From assembly GCA_965230205.1 (NCBI GenBank), contig OZ245996.1:3472001-3536000 (forward strand): a stretch of 64,000 nucleotides of DNA. Reading direction: 5' to 3'. Below are positions 45,941 to 56,355 of this stretch, piece by piece. The stretch's first letter is position 1; every line of letters starts with the position of its first letter. Source of the DNA: CANLBN01 sp965230205 (GTDB lineage Bacteria > Pseudomonadota > Gammaproteobacteria > Pseudomonadales > Cellvibrionaceae). Position numbers and translations under genes: made by a program. The notes under the pieces were generated by a model. That model saw nothing but the letters and a program-made list of their open reading frames with translations. It did not search any database and was not told where the DNA came from.

Positions 45941-46741
45941 TTATTTTTTCTTCATACTCTCTATCATTTTTGTAACAGCATCGAGGTGTTGGAAATTGTT
46001 ATGACACATGCCTTGAAAACAGGCACAGATATCGAGAAAATCTTTAAGCTCTAAACGCTGAGCAAGTTTCATTTGTCGTTTGGTAAAGCGTAAAGCTGAT
46101 GCAGGTTGACTTGCAATTTTACTAGCTAATTCATATGCTGTACTCATTAAGTCTTCAGGCTCAACAACATCTAAAATCAAGCCCAGCTCTAATGCTTCCT
46201 CAGGTTTAATCGTGCGCCCAGTAAATGTTAACTCTGCAGCTTTTTGATACCCAATTAAACGTTGTAAAAACCAAGCTCCACCATCACCTGGAGTAATCCC
46301 TAAATTAATAAACGTTTCTCCCATAATGGCGTTTTTAGAGGCGATTCGTAAATCACACATGTTTGCTAAATCAAACCCAGCGCCAATAGCTGCTCCATTA
46401 ATCGCCGCGATAACTGGAACTTCAGCAGAGTGAATGGCAATTGGAATTCGTTGAATACCATTACGATAACGATTTTCTAACTCCTCAACATCACCACTAA
46501 ATGCACCTTCACGATTTTGCATTTCCTTTATATTCCCACCTGCAGAAAATGCTGAACCTGCACCTGTAATAAGCAGCACAGAAACATCTGAGTTTGTATT
46601 TGCCCACCGAATGGTATTTTCGATATCATCAATTAAAGATGTACTGGTTAAAGCATTACGCACATCATGACGATTCATTGTGAAGGTTGCTATTTTATTT
46701 TCTAATGTTAATAATGAATCAATTAGCTCAGGATTTTTCAT
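45941..46741 (-). CDS. Crotonase-fold protein lacking the catalytic glutamates
   Basis: This 266-residue crotonase family protein has the oxyanion-hole pattern SAFSAGGNIKEM and INGAAIGAGFDLANMCDL. At the positions of the two catalytic glutamates of enoyl-CoA hydratase it has Asp124 (GFDLAN) and Phe144 (ETFINLG). It therefore probably does not hydrate an ordinary enoyl-CoA; it could be an isomerase, hydrolase or decarboxylase. It follows the acyl-CoA synthetase gene by 35 bp. Confidence 0.82.
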   Translation of the reverse strand: MKNPELIDSLLTLENKIATFTMNRHDVRNALTSTSLIDDIENTIRWANTNSDVSVLLITGAGSAFSAGGNIKEMQNREGAFSGDVEELENRYRNGIQRIPIAIHSAEVPVIAAINGAAIGAGFDLANMCDLRIASKNAIMGETFINLGITPGDGGAWFLQRLIGYQKAAELTFTGRTIKPEEALELGLILDVVEPEDLMSTAYELASKIASQPASALRFTKRQMKLAQRLELKDFLDICACFQGMCHNNFQHLDAVTKMIESMKKK

Positions 46742-46776
46742 AATATAAGCCTATGTTATAATTATTTTCTTTCATT

Positions 46777-48924
46777 CTAAGAATTATTTTGTAAAATTAC
46801 TCTGGCATCAACAACTGCATAGCTATCAGAATAAGCAATAATTGGGTTTAAATCCAATTCCGATATCTCTGGATAAGCGCTAATAATAGAGGATACCTTA
46901 AGCAATAATTCAATAATGGCTGGTCGGTCTATACCTTGATTCCCTCTCACACCATCTAATATTTTTTTTGCCTTAATACTATTTAACATGCTCTCTGCAT
47001 CATAACGGCTTAGTGGTAATTTTCGAAATGTTACATCTTTTAAAACCTCAACAAATATTCCGCCTAAACCTAACATCAATACACGGCCAAATATTGGGTC
47101 ATCAACCATACCAATAATAATTTCAACGCCTTTGCTAGCCATAGGTGTTACAAGCACGCCTACAATATCTGCATTGATATCATAATTTTTAGCATTATGA
47201 ATTATCGAATCATAAGCTTTATGATAATCCTTTTGAGTTAAGAGGTTAAGCTGTACACCACCGGCATCAGATTTATGCAAAATATCTTTAGAAACAACCT
47301 TCATCGCAACAGGTTTTCCGTGAAATTTATTTTCGGCAGCATTAAGGTCGTCAGCACTTTTAACTAAAAATTCTTCTGGAAGAGGGATACCAGCAGACTT
47401 TATTAGTATCTTAGATTCATGCTCTAATAGTACATTGCCATTTTTTGCTCTTGCCTTTTCAATGAGAGCTTTCCCTGTTGAGATAACATCTTCTGATATA
47501 TTTATTGGTTGATGAGATTCCTCAATAGCTTCTAAATACAAGCCTCGCTTACATAATGCATTTACGACAGATACAGCAATTTCAATAGAAGCATAAGTAG
47601 GAATGCGAGCTCTCCTTAAGGTTTCTAATGCTTCTGTGCGAACAGGACTATATAAACTATGAATAACAACAGGTTTCCCGTAGTCTTGAACAAGCTTGCC
47701 AATATTCTTTGCCGTTTTAATTTCTATATCCTTTAAACTTTCGCCAAAGCGAGCACTATAACCACCAAAAAGCCCAACAATCAAAACCACATCAACATTT
47801 TCATCAGACAGTAATATGTCAACACAGCTTTCAAATAATTCTGGGTTAGCATCTGTACTACCAGCCACATCTACAGGGTTAGCTAATGATGCCTGTGGTA
47901 ATAAAATTTTAGCTAAATCAGCTTGGGTAGTTTCTGACAGCTCAGCAAATTCAAGCCCATTCTCAACAATTCGGTCCGCTGTGATCGTTGCTTGCCCGCC
48001 ACCATCAGCTAATACAGCAACTTTTTTACCCCTTGCAGGAGGTTGTAGTTCCAAAGTCTCAGCAACAGGCAATAGAAGGTCTGAACGTTCAACAACCGTA
48101 ACACCTGACTGAGACAATAGGTTCTCTGCCATAGTATAGCTACCTGCTAAAGCCCCAGTATGTGAACTGGCAGACTTAATACCTGCTTCAGTAGTTCCTG
48201 ATTTATAAACGACAACAGGTTTTTTAGGAGTAACTTCTTTGGCAACATTTAAAAATTCTTCACCATTATTAAAGCCTTCAATATAAAAAGCAGCGACCTT
48301 TGTATTGATGTCTTCTCCCAAGTAGCGGAGATAATCGCTAAACCCGAGGTCAATTTGGTTGCCAGGACCAACGTAACTGCTAAAGCCTAAATAGCCATTT
48401 GCTTTAGCCTCTAATGCGAGTGATAACAACATGTTTCCAGACTGGCTGATAAAACCTATATTCCCGGGCTTAACATCTTTTAAACCCAAAAGATTAATAT
48501 TGTGATGAAGATTAAATAACCCAGAAGTATTTGGTCCGATTAACCGTACTCCATATTTTTTTGCGAGTATATAAACTTCTTGTTCTAGTTGTTTCCCTTC
48601 TTCACTCATTTCACCAAAACCACTGGCCAATATGACAACGCCTTTAACATTTTTTTTACCTGCATCAATAATAACTGCAGGAACCAATTTAGCTGGGACA
48701 CAAGAAACTGCTAAATCGACTTCATCAGGAATATTTTCTAATGATGAATATGCTGGCAGATCTAATATAAATTCTGATTTAGGGTTTACTGGGTAAATTT
48801 TACCGGCAAAGCCATCATCAATCAGTCCTTTGGTCGCATGATAACCACGTTTTGTTGCGTTATTTGAAGCCCCAACAATGGCAATAGAACGAGGTTCAAG
48901 AATATACTGTAATGGATTCGACAT
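46777..48924 (-). CDS. ADP-forming acyl-CoA synthetase (acetate-CoA ligase type)
   Basis: This 715-residue protein has the fused alpha-beta layout of NDP-forming acyl-CoA synthetases: an N-terminal CoA-binding Rossmann domain (IAIVGASNNATKRGYHATKG), a ligase domain with the phospho-histidine region KSASSHTGALAG, and a C-terminal ATP-grasp domain (KVVSKDILHKSDAGGVQLNL, LGLGGIFVEVLKDVTFRKLP). It activates a carboxylic acid to its CoA ester with ADP or AMP release. It is the entry enzyme for beta-oxidation in this cluster. Confidence 0.88.
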   Translation of the reverse strand: MSNPLQYILEPRSIAIVGASNNATKRGYHATKGLIDDGFAGKIYPVNPKSEFILDLPAYSSLENIPDEVDLAVSCVPAKLVPAVIIDAGKKNVKGVVILASGFGEMSEEGKQLEQEVYILAKKYGVRLIGPNTSGLFNLHHNINLLGLKDVKPGNIGFISQSGNMLLSLALEAKANGYLGFSSYVGPGNQIDLGFSDYLRYLGEDINTKVAAFYIEGFNNGEEFLNVAKEVTPKKPVVVYKSGTTEAGIKSASSHTGALAGSYTMAENLLSQSGVTVVERSDLLLPVAETLELQPPARGKKVAVLADGGGQATITADRIVENGLEFAELSETTQADLAKILLPQASLANPVDVAGSTDANPELFESCVDILLSDENVDVVLIVGLFGGYSARFGESLKDIEIKTAKNIGKLVQDYGKPVVIHSLYSPVRTEALETLRRARIPTYASIEIAVSVVNALCKRGLYLEAIEESHQPINISEDVISTGKALIEKARAKNGNVLLEHESKILIKSAGIPLPEEFLVKSADDLNAAENKFHGKPVAMKVVSKDILHKSDAGGVQLNLLTQKDYHKAYDSIIHNAKNYDINADIVGVLVTPMASKGVEIIIGMVDDPIFGRVLMLGLGGIFVEVLKDVTFRKLPLSRYDAESMLNSIKAKKILDGVRGNQGIDRPAIIELLLKVSSIISAYPEISELDLNPIIAYSDSYAVVDARVILQNNS

Positions 48925-49032
48925 AATGGCTTATTTACCTTTGATTAGTTTATCTTGAAGTAATATTTTTCAAAAAACAGGATAAAAATATAAATGAGAT
49001 ATTCAATTAGTAATATAAAATAAAATTTAAAC

Positions 49033-49827
49033 TTATTTACCTGTAAAAACAGGCGGACGCTTTTCAGAAAAGGCATCAACGCCTTCCTGCCAATCTGATG
49101 TCTGCATACAACTAATAATGCCATCCAACTCTGTAGCTAAACAGGTATGATATCCTTCACATATGGCATTGTTTAGTTGTTTTTTTGCCAGACGCATTGA
49201 CAATGGTGCTTTACTCGCAATTAAACTAGCAAACCTATATACCTCATCCATAAATTTTTCATCGGGAAAAACGTCTATAGCTAACCCTATATTTTTAGCC
49301 TTTTGCCCATTGATATGTTCACCACTAAAAATTAAATAACGTGCTTGGGTCAAGCCAACTAGACTTTGCAAGGTATAGCTAATGCCCCCACCAAGAAATG
49401 TACCAATACTAATCTCAGGAAAGCCTATCTGTGCTGTTTCAGTCATTAATATGAAGTCAGCAGATGCTGCCATCTCGGCCCCTGCCCCCAAGGCATAACC
49501 ATTAACTGCGGCGATAACTGGTTTTTGTAGTTCAAATATGCGTTGGCAAACATCATTTGCCAGTGTCAGATATTCCCGCTTTTGATCTAATGTACGATCA
49601 TTCGTATTATGCTCTTTCATATCTGCACCTACACAGAATGCACGGCCTTCGCCACGTATAATCACAACCCTAATGTCATTATCTTGCTCTACACAATTAA
49701 GACAAGTAAGTACATCCAAGTACAATTGCTCAACAACAGCATTTAATCTATGCGGTCGATTCAAACAAATTTCCGCAATATATTCTTCTTTTTTATAAAC
49801 TACAGTTTCTAAATTTTTAATGTCCAT
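49033..49827 (-). CDS. Enoyl-CoA hydratase
   Basis: This 264-residue crotonase has both glutamates: YALGAGAEMAASADF and GFPEISIGTFLGGG. The CoA-binding stretch RGEGRAFCVGADMKEH is also present. It probably hydrates the enoyl-CoA made in this pathway. It lies 73 bp after the thiolase gene and 108 bp before the acyl-CoA synthetase gene. Confidence 0.87.
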   Translation of the reverse strand: MDIKNLETVVYKKEEYIAEICLNRPHRLNAVVEQLYLDVLTCLNCVEQDNDIRVVIIRGEGRAFCVGADMKEHNTNDRTLDQKREYLTLANDVCQRIFELQKPVIAAVNGYALGAGAEMAASADFILMTETAQIGFPEISIGTFLGGGISYTLQSLVGLTQARYLIFSGEHINGQKAKNIGLAIDVFPDEKFMDEVYRFASLIASKAPLSMRLAKKQLNNAICEGYHTCLATELDGIISCMQTSDWQEGVDAFSEKRPPVFTGK

Positions 49828-49899
49828 AATGTATAATCTCTATTTATCAATTGATCTAAGATTAAATTGCTTTGTCTAGGTTTCTATTTCTTATCTACG

Positions 49900-51078
49900 T
49901 TAAAGTAACTCAATTAGAACAGCTGTAGCCTCACCACCACCAATGCATAATGTAGCCATACCACGCTTTTTCCCTTTCCGCATTAAATTATGTAAGAGAG
50001 TTACAATAATTCTAGAACCGCTAGAGCCTAATGGATGACCTAGAGCACAAGCACCACCAGCAATATTAGTTTGCTCTGACGTAAAACCAATTTCTTGCAT
50101 TCCTAACATGGTAACCATTGCAAATGCTTCATTAATTTCAACTAAATCAATATCGTCAGCCTTAAGGTTTTGCCTATCTAATAACTTTTTCATAGCGCCA
50201 ATAGGAGCACAGGTAAACGTGCTAGATTTTTGTGCGTGAGATGAATAATCGACAATTCGAGCAATTGGCTTAATACCCAACTCTGTTGTTTTGTTTTTGT
50301 GAGATATAACTAATGCAGACGCTCCATCAGAAATAGAGCTCGCATTGGCTGCCGTTATTGTGCCATCATTTCTAAAGGCAGGACGTAAAGTAGGTATTTT
50401 TTCAGGCCTAGCTAAACCTGGTTGCTCATCAGTATCAACTATGACCTCACTCTTTCGGCTATTCACAGCAACAGGAATAATTTCTTGGCTGAACCAGCCT
50501 TTGTTAATAGCTTCTTTTGCACGATTTAACGATTCTAAAGCAAAGTCATCCATCGCTTGGCGCGTAAGATTATATTCATCGGCTGTATTTTGTGCATGAA
50601 GCCCCATCGATTGCCGATCAAAAGCATCTTGCAATCCATCAAGAAACATATGGTCATATATTTTTTCATGGCCCATGCGATAGCCCGAGCGTGCTTTATC
50701 TAATAAGTAGGGAGCATTACTCATTGATTCCATACCACCAGCAACAATGATATCGGCATTACCCACTTGAATTTGGTCCGCTGCCAGCATAACGGCTTTC
50801 ATCCCAGAACCGCAGACTTTATTCAATGTGGTACAAGGAACCTTATCGTCCAGTCCGGCAAGGAACGCGGCCTGCCTGGCAGGTGCTTGACCAAGCCCTG
50901 CTGGTAGAACACACCCCATATAAACCTCATCGATATTGCCAGGCTCAATTTTTGCGTTCTTTAGCGCACCTTTTATAGCAATAGAACCTAATGTAGGTGC
51001 TGAAATTGTCGATAAACTCCCTTGAAAACTACCCATTGGAGTGCGTTTGGCAGAAGCAATTACAATATCTTTTTTCAT
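49900..51078 (-). CDS. Acetyl-CoA C-acyltransferase (thiolase)
   Basis: This 392-residue thiolase has Cys89 (LNKVCGSGMKAV), the histidine region EINEAFAMVTMLG, GGACALGHPLGSSGSRI and the second cysteine in ATLCIGGGEATA. It carries out thiolysis of a 3-oxoacyl-CoA. With the two hydratases and FadN it completes a beta-oxidation set. Confidence 0.92.
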   Translation of the reverse strand: MKKDIVIASAKRTPMGSFQGSLSTISAPTLGSIAIKGALKNAKIEPGNIDEVYMGCVLPAGLGQAPARQAAFLAGLDDKVPCTTLNKVCGSGMKAVMLAADQIQVGNADIIVAGGMESMSNAPYLLDKARSGYRMGHEKIYDHMFLDGLQDAFDRQSMGLHAQNTADEYNLTRQAMDDFALESLNRAKEAINKGWFSQEIIPVAVNSRKSEVIVDTDEQPGLARPEKIPTLRPAFRNDGTITAANASSISDGASALVISHKNKTTELGIKPIARIVDYSSHAQKSSTFTCAPIGAMKKLLDRQNLKADDIDLVEINEAFAMVTMLGMQEIGFTSEQTNIAGGACALGHPLGSSGSRIIVTLLHNLMRKGKKRGMATLCIGGGEATAVLIELL

Positions 51079-51320
51079 TCTATACCACTGTTTTTAAAAT
51101 ATTTTTAATGAAAGAAAAATTTTTCTATTCACGTATCCAAGCACTGAACTTGAAGAACTCTGCGTTTTAATCCGCCTAACTCATCCCATGAATGAAAGAG
51201 TTCTAAGGTGCAGCTTTAGGAACTATAAAAGTAAAATAGATTGTCCATGAAAACAGTATTAGGGAAGAACTATTTTTATTCAAACAACTTATTTTTTAAC
51301 AGCATGACTAAATCTCATAC

Positions 51321-53903
51321 CTAATCACGTTTTTCGTTACTGAAACGCCTTTTCTGTATGAAGTAAAAAATGAGTAAAATGAGTAAAACTGGAATAAATA
51401 GCAACTCTTTCGGTGGCCGCTCTGTAGCCTGCCTAATACCTGTTATTTTCCAGCCAAAACTGATTCCAGCCCTTTCTGCAGCACTGCCAAAAATAACGTC
51501 TTGTATAACCCAAGCATTATCTTGCATTTCATGGTTCAGCAAGATGCCTAAAGATTTCAGTTTATCTTGAGAATCAACCTCCTTTGAAGTTAACTGCAAG
51601 CTTACTATTTTGTTTATATTTTCCCCTTCAAAATTTTCCCCTTCTATCGTTAAATTAATAAAGTCATTTTCCTTCATTGAATTAACTTCTTTTACTAAAG
51701 TTGATGGCGACATAATTATTGCAGGAGGGTAAATCTTATCCCATATAAAATCAGGTCTGAACATACAAAAAGAAAGCAATAGCAAGCTGACCACTTCCCA
51801 CCATTTTGTTTTAACAAGCCAAAACCCTTGTGTTGCTGTGGAAAATATCAAAATAGCTATAATCGAACTGAAAATAGTCAGCAATAGGTCGAAAACACCA
51901 TCTATTCCAATCAGCAATAGCTTTGTGTTAAAAATAAACATGAAGGGTAAAATTGCAGTACGAATATCATAAGCAAAGCCTTGTACCCCTGTTTTAATAG
52001 GGTCATCGCCAGATATTGCAGCGGCGGCGAAAGCGGCCAAACCAACAGGAGGAGTATCATCAGCCAAAATACCAAAATAAAAAACAAACAAATGGACAGC
52101 AATAAGTGGAACAATAAGTCCATTTTCGGCACCTAGACTTACAATAACCGGAGCCATTAATGTTGATACAACAATATAGTTTGCTGTGGTTGGTAACCCC
52201 ATTCCTAAAATAATACAAATGAGAGCAGTAAAAAACAGAATTAGTAATAAGTTACCTCCTGAAATAAACTCAACAAATTCAGTCATCATTTGCCCTAAGC
52301 CTGTTAAGGTAACTGTTCCTACAATAATTCCAGCGGCGGCAGTTGCAATCCCAATACCCACCATATTGCGAGCACCATTTATTAGCCCATTAACGAAATC
52401 ATCGTATCCACCTATGAATTTTTTTGAAAGGCCAATCTCGCCTCTGAACCACGCTTTTAAGGGGCGATGAGTTAGCACTACAAAAATTAAAAACATTACA
52501 CCATAAAATGCAGACTGCTGAGGGGAGTATTGTTTAACTGCAAGCGCCCACAACAAGACAATAATAGGAATAACAAAATACAAGCCTGACAGTACTGTTG
52601 GCTTTGGTTCTGGTAAATGTGTCAATTCAATTTTGTTGTCATCGCTAGAGAGGTCAGGGTATTTGGAAGCAATTCTAACTAGCCATATATATGATAGTAT
52701 CGTTAGTAGTGCCATTGCTATATAGGCATATGAGCCTAAAGTAGCTTCTAAAAAATTAGAGCCATAATAAACAATTACAGTCAAAGCTAAGAGAATAAGA
52801 ATATTTGTCACCCATACCAGCATTCTTTGAGAAAGTGTTGGCTTAACCAATTTATCAATACCCTTCATCTTAAGTTTTAAGGCTTCCAAATGAACAATAT
52901 AAACCAGTGCGATATAAGAAATTATGGAAGGTAAAATTGCATGTTTAATGACTTCCAAATATGAAATACCAACATATTCAACCATTAAAAAGGCAGCAGC
53001 CCCCATTATAGGTGGTGTAAGTTGCCCATTAGTCGATGCGGCGACTTCAATGGCACCTGCTTTTGTTCCAGGGAAACCAACTCTCTTCATCAATGGGATA
53101 GTAAATGTCCCAGTTGTCACAACATTAGCAATCGAAGATCCCGAAATGATACCACTCAAACCTGAAGCGACAACTGCGGCTTTAGCTGGGCCACCTCGCA
53201 TATGTCCTAACAGTGAAAAAGATACTTTAATTAAATAGTTACCCGCCCCTGCACGATCTAAAAAGGCTCCCAATAAAACAAACAAAAAAACAAATGTCGT
53301 TGATACACCTAATGCCACCCCAAAAACACCTTCGGTAGTTAACCACTGGTGAGAGGCAACCTTATTTAAACTTGCACCTTTATGGGAAATAACATCTGGC
53401 ATGTATTGCCCAGAAAAAGTAAACGTTAAAAATACAATCGATACAATAACAAGGGGCCAGCCTAAGGTTCGGCGAGTAATTTCGAGCAAGAGAATCATTC
53501 CAACAACAGCAATAACGAGATCTGCTACTGTAGGTAATCCCATACGTTGCGCAAGGGAATCGCGGAAAAATAATAAATATAGGATAGATAACGCAGAAAT
53601 AAGACCAAGAAAAATATCAAGAAATGAAAAGTTATTTTTTGATCTTTGCGAAAAAGGAAATAAACAAAAGCCAATACAACAGGCAAATGCTAAATGTATA
53701 AATCTAGCTTGGTCCTCGTTGAATACACCAAAATTAAACAAGTACGGAAGTGGAGACGCATACCATATTTGAAAAAATGACCAACCAATTAAAAGAAATA
53801 TTATAAAACGCCCAGTTATTCCCGATAAAACTCGATTGCCAGTTTCCATGTGAACGTAATCTTCTGCTTCTTGGGTAAGCGCTTTATTATTATCAACCGA
53901 CAT
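51321..53903 (-). CDS. TAXI-type TRAP transporter fused permease
   Basis: This 860-residue protein joins the small and large TRAP membrane domains (DctQ and DctM types) in one chain, with stretches such as VVASGLSGIISGSSIANVVT and GMGLPTTANYIVVSTLMAPV. The C-terminus has a non-membrane DUF3394-like part with a PDZ-like look, ending in one more membrane segment. It imports a carboxylate together with the TAXI binding protein encoded upstream. Only one permease serves two TAXI proteins in the cluster. Confidence 0.9.
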   Translation of the reverse strand: MSVDNNKALTQEAEDYVHMETGNRVLSGITGRFIIFLLIGWSFFQIWYASPLPYLFNFGVFNEDQARFIHLAFACCIGFCLFPFSQRSKNNFSFLDIFLGLISALSILYLLFFRDSLAQRMGLPTVADLVIAVVGMILLLEITRRTLGWPLVIVSIVFLTFTFSGQYMPDVISHKGASLNKVASHQWLTTEGVFGVALGVSTTFVFLFVLLGAFLDRAGAGNYLIKVSFSLLGHMRGGPAKAAVVASGLSGIISGSSIANVVTTGTFTIPLMKRVGFPGTKAGAIEVAASTNGQLTPPIMGAAAFLMVEYVGISYLEVIKHAILPSIISYIALVYIVHLEALKLKMKGIDKLVKPTLSQRMLVWVTNILILLALTVIVYYGSNFLEATLGSYAYIAMALLTILSYIWLVRIASKYPDLSSDDNKIELTHLPEPKPTVLSGLYFVIPIIVLLWALAVKQYSPQQSAFYGVMFLIFVVLTHRPLKAWFRGEIGLSKKFIGGYDDFVNGLINGARNMVGIGIATAAAGIIVGTVTLTGLGQMMTEFVEFISGGNLLLILFFTALICIILGMGLPTTANYIVVSTLMAPVIVSLGAENGLIVPLIAVHLFVFYFGILADDTPPVGLAAFAAAAISGDDPIKTGVQGFAYDIRTAILPFMFIFNTKLLLIGIDGVFDLLLTIFSSIIAILIFSTATQGFWLVKTKWWEVVSLLLLSFCMFRPDFIWDKIYPPAIIMSPSTLVKEVNSMKENDFINLTIEGENFEGENINKIVSLQLTSKEVDSQDKLKSLGILLNHEMQDNAWVIQDVIFGSAAERAGISFGWKITGIRQATERPPKELLFIPVLLILLIFYFIQKRRFSNEKRD

Positions 53904-54092
53904 AACTAAATATCCACTCTTAATAAAATAGAGTCAAAAAATTGAACACAGAAAGGAAAACCTATGAAAATAATAAAATTCTAACTATAAAACAATGAAA
54001 CTAAATCTTTATAAAGCTTTATCAAAGTACTTATCTATATTTATTATCACAACTTCAATTTAATTAACACTAAAATCTATATAAATCTAGAA

Positions 54093-54118
54093 AGCATCCC
54101 ACCAAAAGGAGGGATGCT
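54093..54118 (-). terminator. Hairpin between the TAXI protein and permease genes
   Basis: AGCATCCC (54093-54100) and GGGATGCT (54111-54118) form a perfect 8-bp stem extended by two more pairs inside. On the minus strand it lies 19 bp after the TAXI protein stop and is followed by TTTCTAGATTT. It may be a partial terminator that lowers permease expression relative to the binding protein. Confidence 0.65.
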
Positions 54119-54136
54119 CATGACATGCTAAAATAA

Positions 54137-55093
54137 TTATAGTAAACCAATTTCTTTATAATATTTCTTGGCACCTGGGTGTAGTGGTGCAGAAAGGCCG
54201 TCCTTAATCATTTCTTCTTTTTTCAAGTTAGCAAAGGCAGGATGTAATCTTTTGAATGTGTCAAAATTTTCGAATACAGACTTAACAACATTGTAAACTA
54301 CATTTTCAGGAACATCGACTGAAGAGACAAATGTTGCACCAACACCAAATGTAAGAGTGTCAGAATCGCTACCAGAGTACATTCCGCCAGGAATAGTTGC
54401 TGACCTGTAAAAGTCATTATCTTTTACTAGCTTATTAACTTCTTTTCCTGAAACCTCGACAAGAACACTGTCACAAGAAGTGGTAGCTTCTTTAATTGAA
54501 CCGCTTGGGTGGCCAACTGTGTAGATCATTGCATCGATTCTATTATCACATAATGCTTTCGATTGCTCAGAAGCTTTCAACTCTGACGCCAAAGCAAAGT
54601 CTTTATTGGTCCAACCCTTAGCCTTCATCAATACTTCCATAGTACCTCTTTGCCCTGAACCAGGATTGCCAATGTTTACTCTTTTTCCTTTTAAATCAGA
54701 AAACTTTTTAATCTTTGAGTCAGCTCTTGCAACAACGGTAAATGGTTCTGGGTGCACAGAAAAAACTGCCCTCAACTTTTTAAACGGGCCTGATTTTTGA
54801 AACTTACTAGATCCGTTATACGCATGGTATTGCCAATCTGACTGAGCAACACCCATATCCAATTCACCCGCACGGATGGTGTTGATGTTGTAAACAGAGC
54901 CTCCAGTACTTTCTACTGAGCAGCGAATACCATGCTCTTTTCGACTTTGATTAACCAAACGGCATATTGCTCCACCTGTTGGATAATAAACACCTGTAAC
55001 TCCTCCGGTACCAATTGTAACAAACTCAGCAGACATTGCTGATGATGCACCAAAGACTAAACCAATACTTGCTAGGAATAAATTTAATTTCAT
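54137..55093 (-). CDS. TAXI-family TRAP solute-binding protein
   Basis: This 318-residue protein has a signal peptide ending at SAMSAEF and the TAXI start FVTIGTGGVTGVYYPTGGAI, then STGGSVYNINTIRAGELDMG and SEQSKALCDNRIDAMIYTVG. It brings the substrate to the TRAP permease encoded next. It is about as long as the paralog at 41698-42693 and similar throughout. The two together suggest the permease serves two ligands or one duplicated receptor. Confidence 0.92.
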   Translation of the reverse strand: MKLNLFLASIGLVFGASSAMSAEFVTIGTGGVTGVYYPTGGAICRLVNQSRKEHGIRCSVESTGGSVYNINTIRAGELDMGVAQSDWQYHAYNGSSKFQKSGPFKKLRAVFSVHPEPFTVVARADSKIKKFSDLKGKRVNIGNPGSGQRGTMEVLMKAKGWTNKDFALASELKASEQSKALCDNRIDAMIYTVGHPSGSIKEATTSCDSVLVEVSGKEVNKLVKDNDFYRSATIPGGMYSGSDSDTLTFGVGATFVSSVDVPENVVYNVVKSVFENFDTFKRLHPAFANLKKEEMIKDGLSAPLHPGAKKYYKEIGLL

Positions 55094-55205
55094 AATTTGC
55101 CTCTTATTATGTTTTTATAAATGAGTAATTTAAATAAAACTCTAAATTTCTATTCAGTTAACCAACTAGTTTTACCATTAACACCTCCTCCCAATAAAAT
55201 ATATA

Positions 55206-56336
55206 TTATTTAAAGCTTATAGTTTTATGCTCAAAAGAAGAAATTGTATCTTCGTCAAAATCAAAACCAACACCAGGAGATTTAGACAACAGCAATTCGC
55301 CGTTGCTAAATTTCATCCCATCATTTTTAATTAATCGATTGAAGTTCAGAACAGAGTTATCAGGGAAGTATTCAACGAATTCGCCGCCACTAACACTTGG
55401 TAATAATTGAGCATGCAACTGATGAAACCAACATGGATTAACAACTGCACCATACCCAGACGCCAAAGAAGCTATTTTTCTCCACTGAGTAATGCCACCT
55501 ACCCTTGGTGCCTCAGCCTGAATTACTTGAGCTGCACCTGAGGCAATGATAGTTTGAAAGGTGTGGGGACTATAATGGAATTCACCCGTAGCTAAAGGAG
55601 TGGCCACTCTTTCTGAAAGGCGTGAAAAATTATCAATATCGTCCGGCTTAAAAGGATCTTCTATCCAATAGGGATTGTAGCTTTTGTACATGTCTGCAAA
55701 TTGAACAGCCTCACCCAGAGTACTCATAGAGTTGTATAGATCAAGCATTAACAAACATTCATCGCCGATTACATCCCTAACAACAGATACTCTTTCCTCT
55801 TCTTCCTTAATTGATAGCTTACCTGCCTTAATCTTCACAGCATTAAACCCGAGATCGACCCAAGACTGTATCTCATCCCTCAATTCATCTAACCCTTTGT
55901 TGGGTGCATAGTAGCCGCCTGAAGCATAAGCAGTTATAGGATTATCAATGCTTCCCCCAAGCAATGTACAAAGAGGCTGATTTAATGATTTCGCTTTACG
56001 ATCCCATAGTGCAATATCAATTGCACTTATTGCATTCATGACGATACCCGCTCGCCCCTGAATAAGTGTGGAGTTATAGAGCAAGCTCCAAATCTCTTCA
56101 ATGTTATCAGGGTTAAGGCCAATAACTTTTTCTCCAAACAGATCTGCTGCTGCGTGCAAAGCAGAAAGCCCGCCTCCAACACCTACATAGCTAAAACCTA
56201 TACCAGAAGTTCCATCAGAACACTCTATATTGCAAAGCAAATAATCTCTGTAAGTAAAATTCATACCAAAAGCAGAGACAGGATTATCCAAAGGCGCTCT
56301 AACCCAAGTGAATTTAATACTTGAAATACTACTCAT
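55206..56336 (-). CDS. Enolase-superfamily enzyme with Cys in place of the catalytic His
   Basis: This 376-residue enzyme has the fold and most active-site residues of the mandelate racemase group: Lys168/Lys170 (AVKIKAG), Asp199, Glu226 and Glu252. Where mandelate racemase has the Asp-His dyad, this protein has Glu275 (QAEAPRVGG) and Cys302 (VNPCWFHQ) instead. A lysine-based reaction is therefore likely, such as a racemase or dehydratase of one stereochemistry. The substrate is unknown. It lies between the oxygenase and the TAXI gene. Confidence 0.85.
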   Translation of the reverse strand: MSSISSIKFTWVRAPLDNPVSAFGMNFTYRDYLLCNIECSDGTSGIGFSYVGVGGGLSALHAAADLFGEKVIGLNPDNIEEIWSLLYNSTLIQGRAGIVMNAISAIDIALWDRKAKSLNQPLCTLLGGSIDNPITAYASGGYYAPNKGLDELRDEIQSWVDLGFNAVKIKAGKLSIKEEEERVSVVRDVIGDECLLMLDLYNSMSTLGEAVQFADMYKSYNPYWIEDPFKPDDIDNFSRLSERVATPLATGEFHYSPHTFQTIIASGAAQVIQAEAPRVGGITQWRKIASLASGYGAVVNPCWFHQLHAQLLPSVSGGEFVEYFPDNSVLNFNRLIKNDGMKFSNGELLLSKSPGVGFDFDEDTISSFEHKTISFK

Positions 56337-56355
56337 AATTTTTATTGACCTTTAA

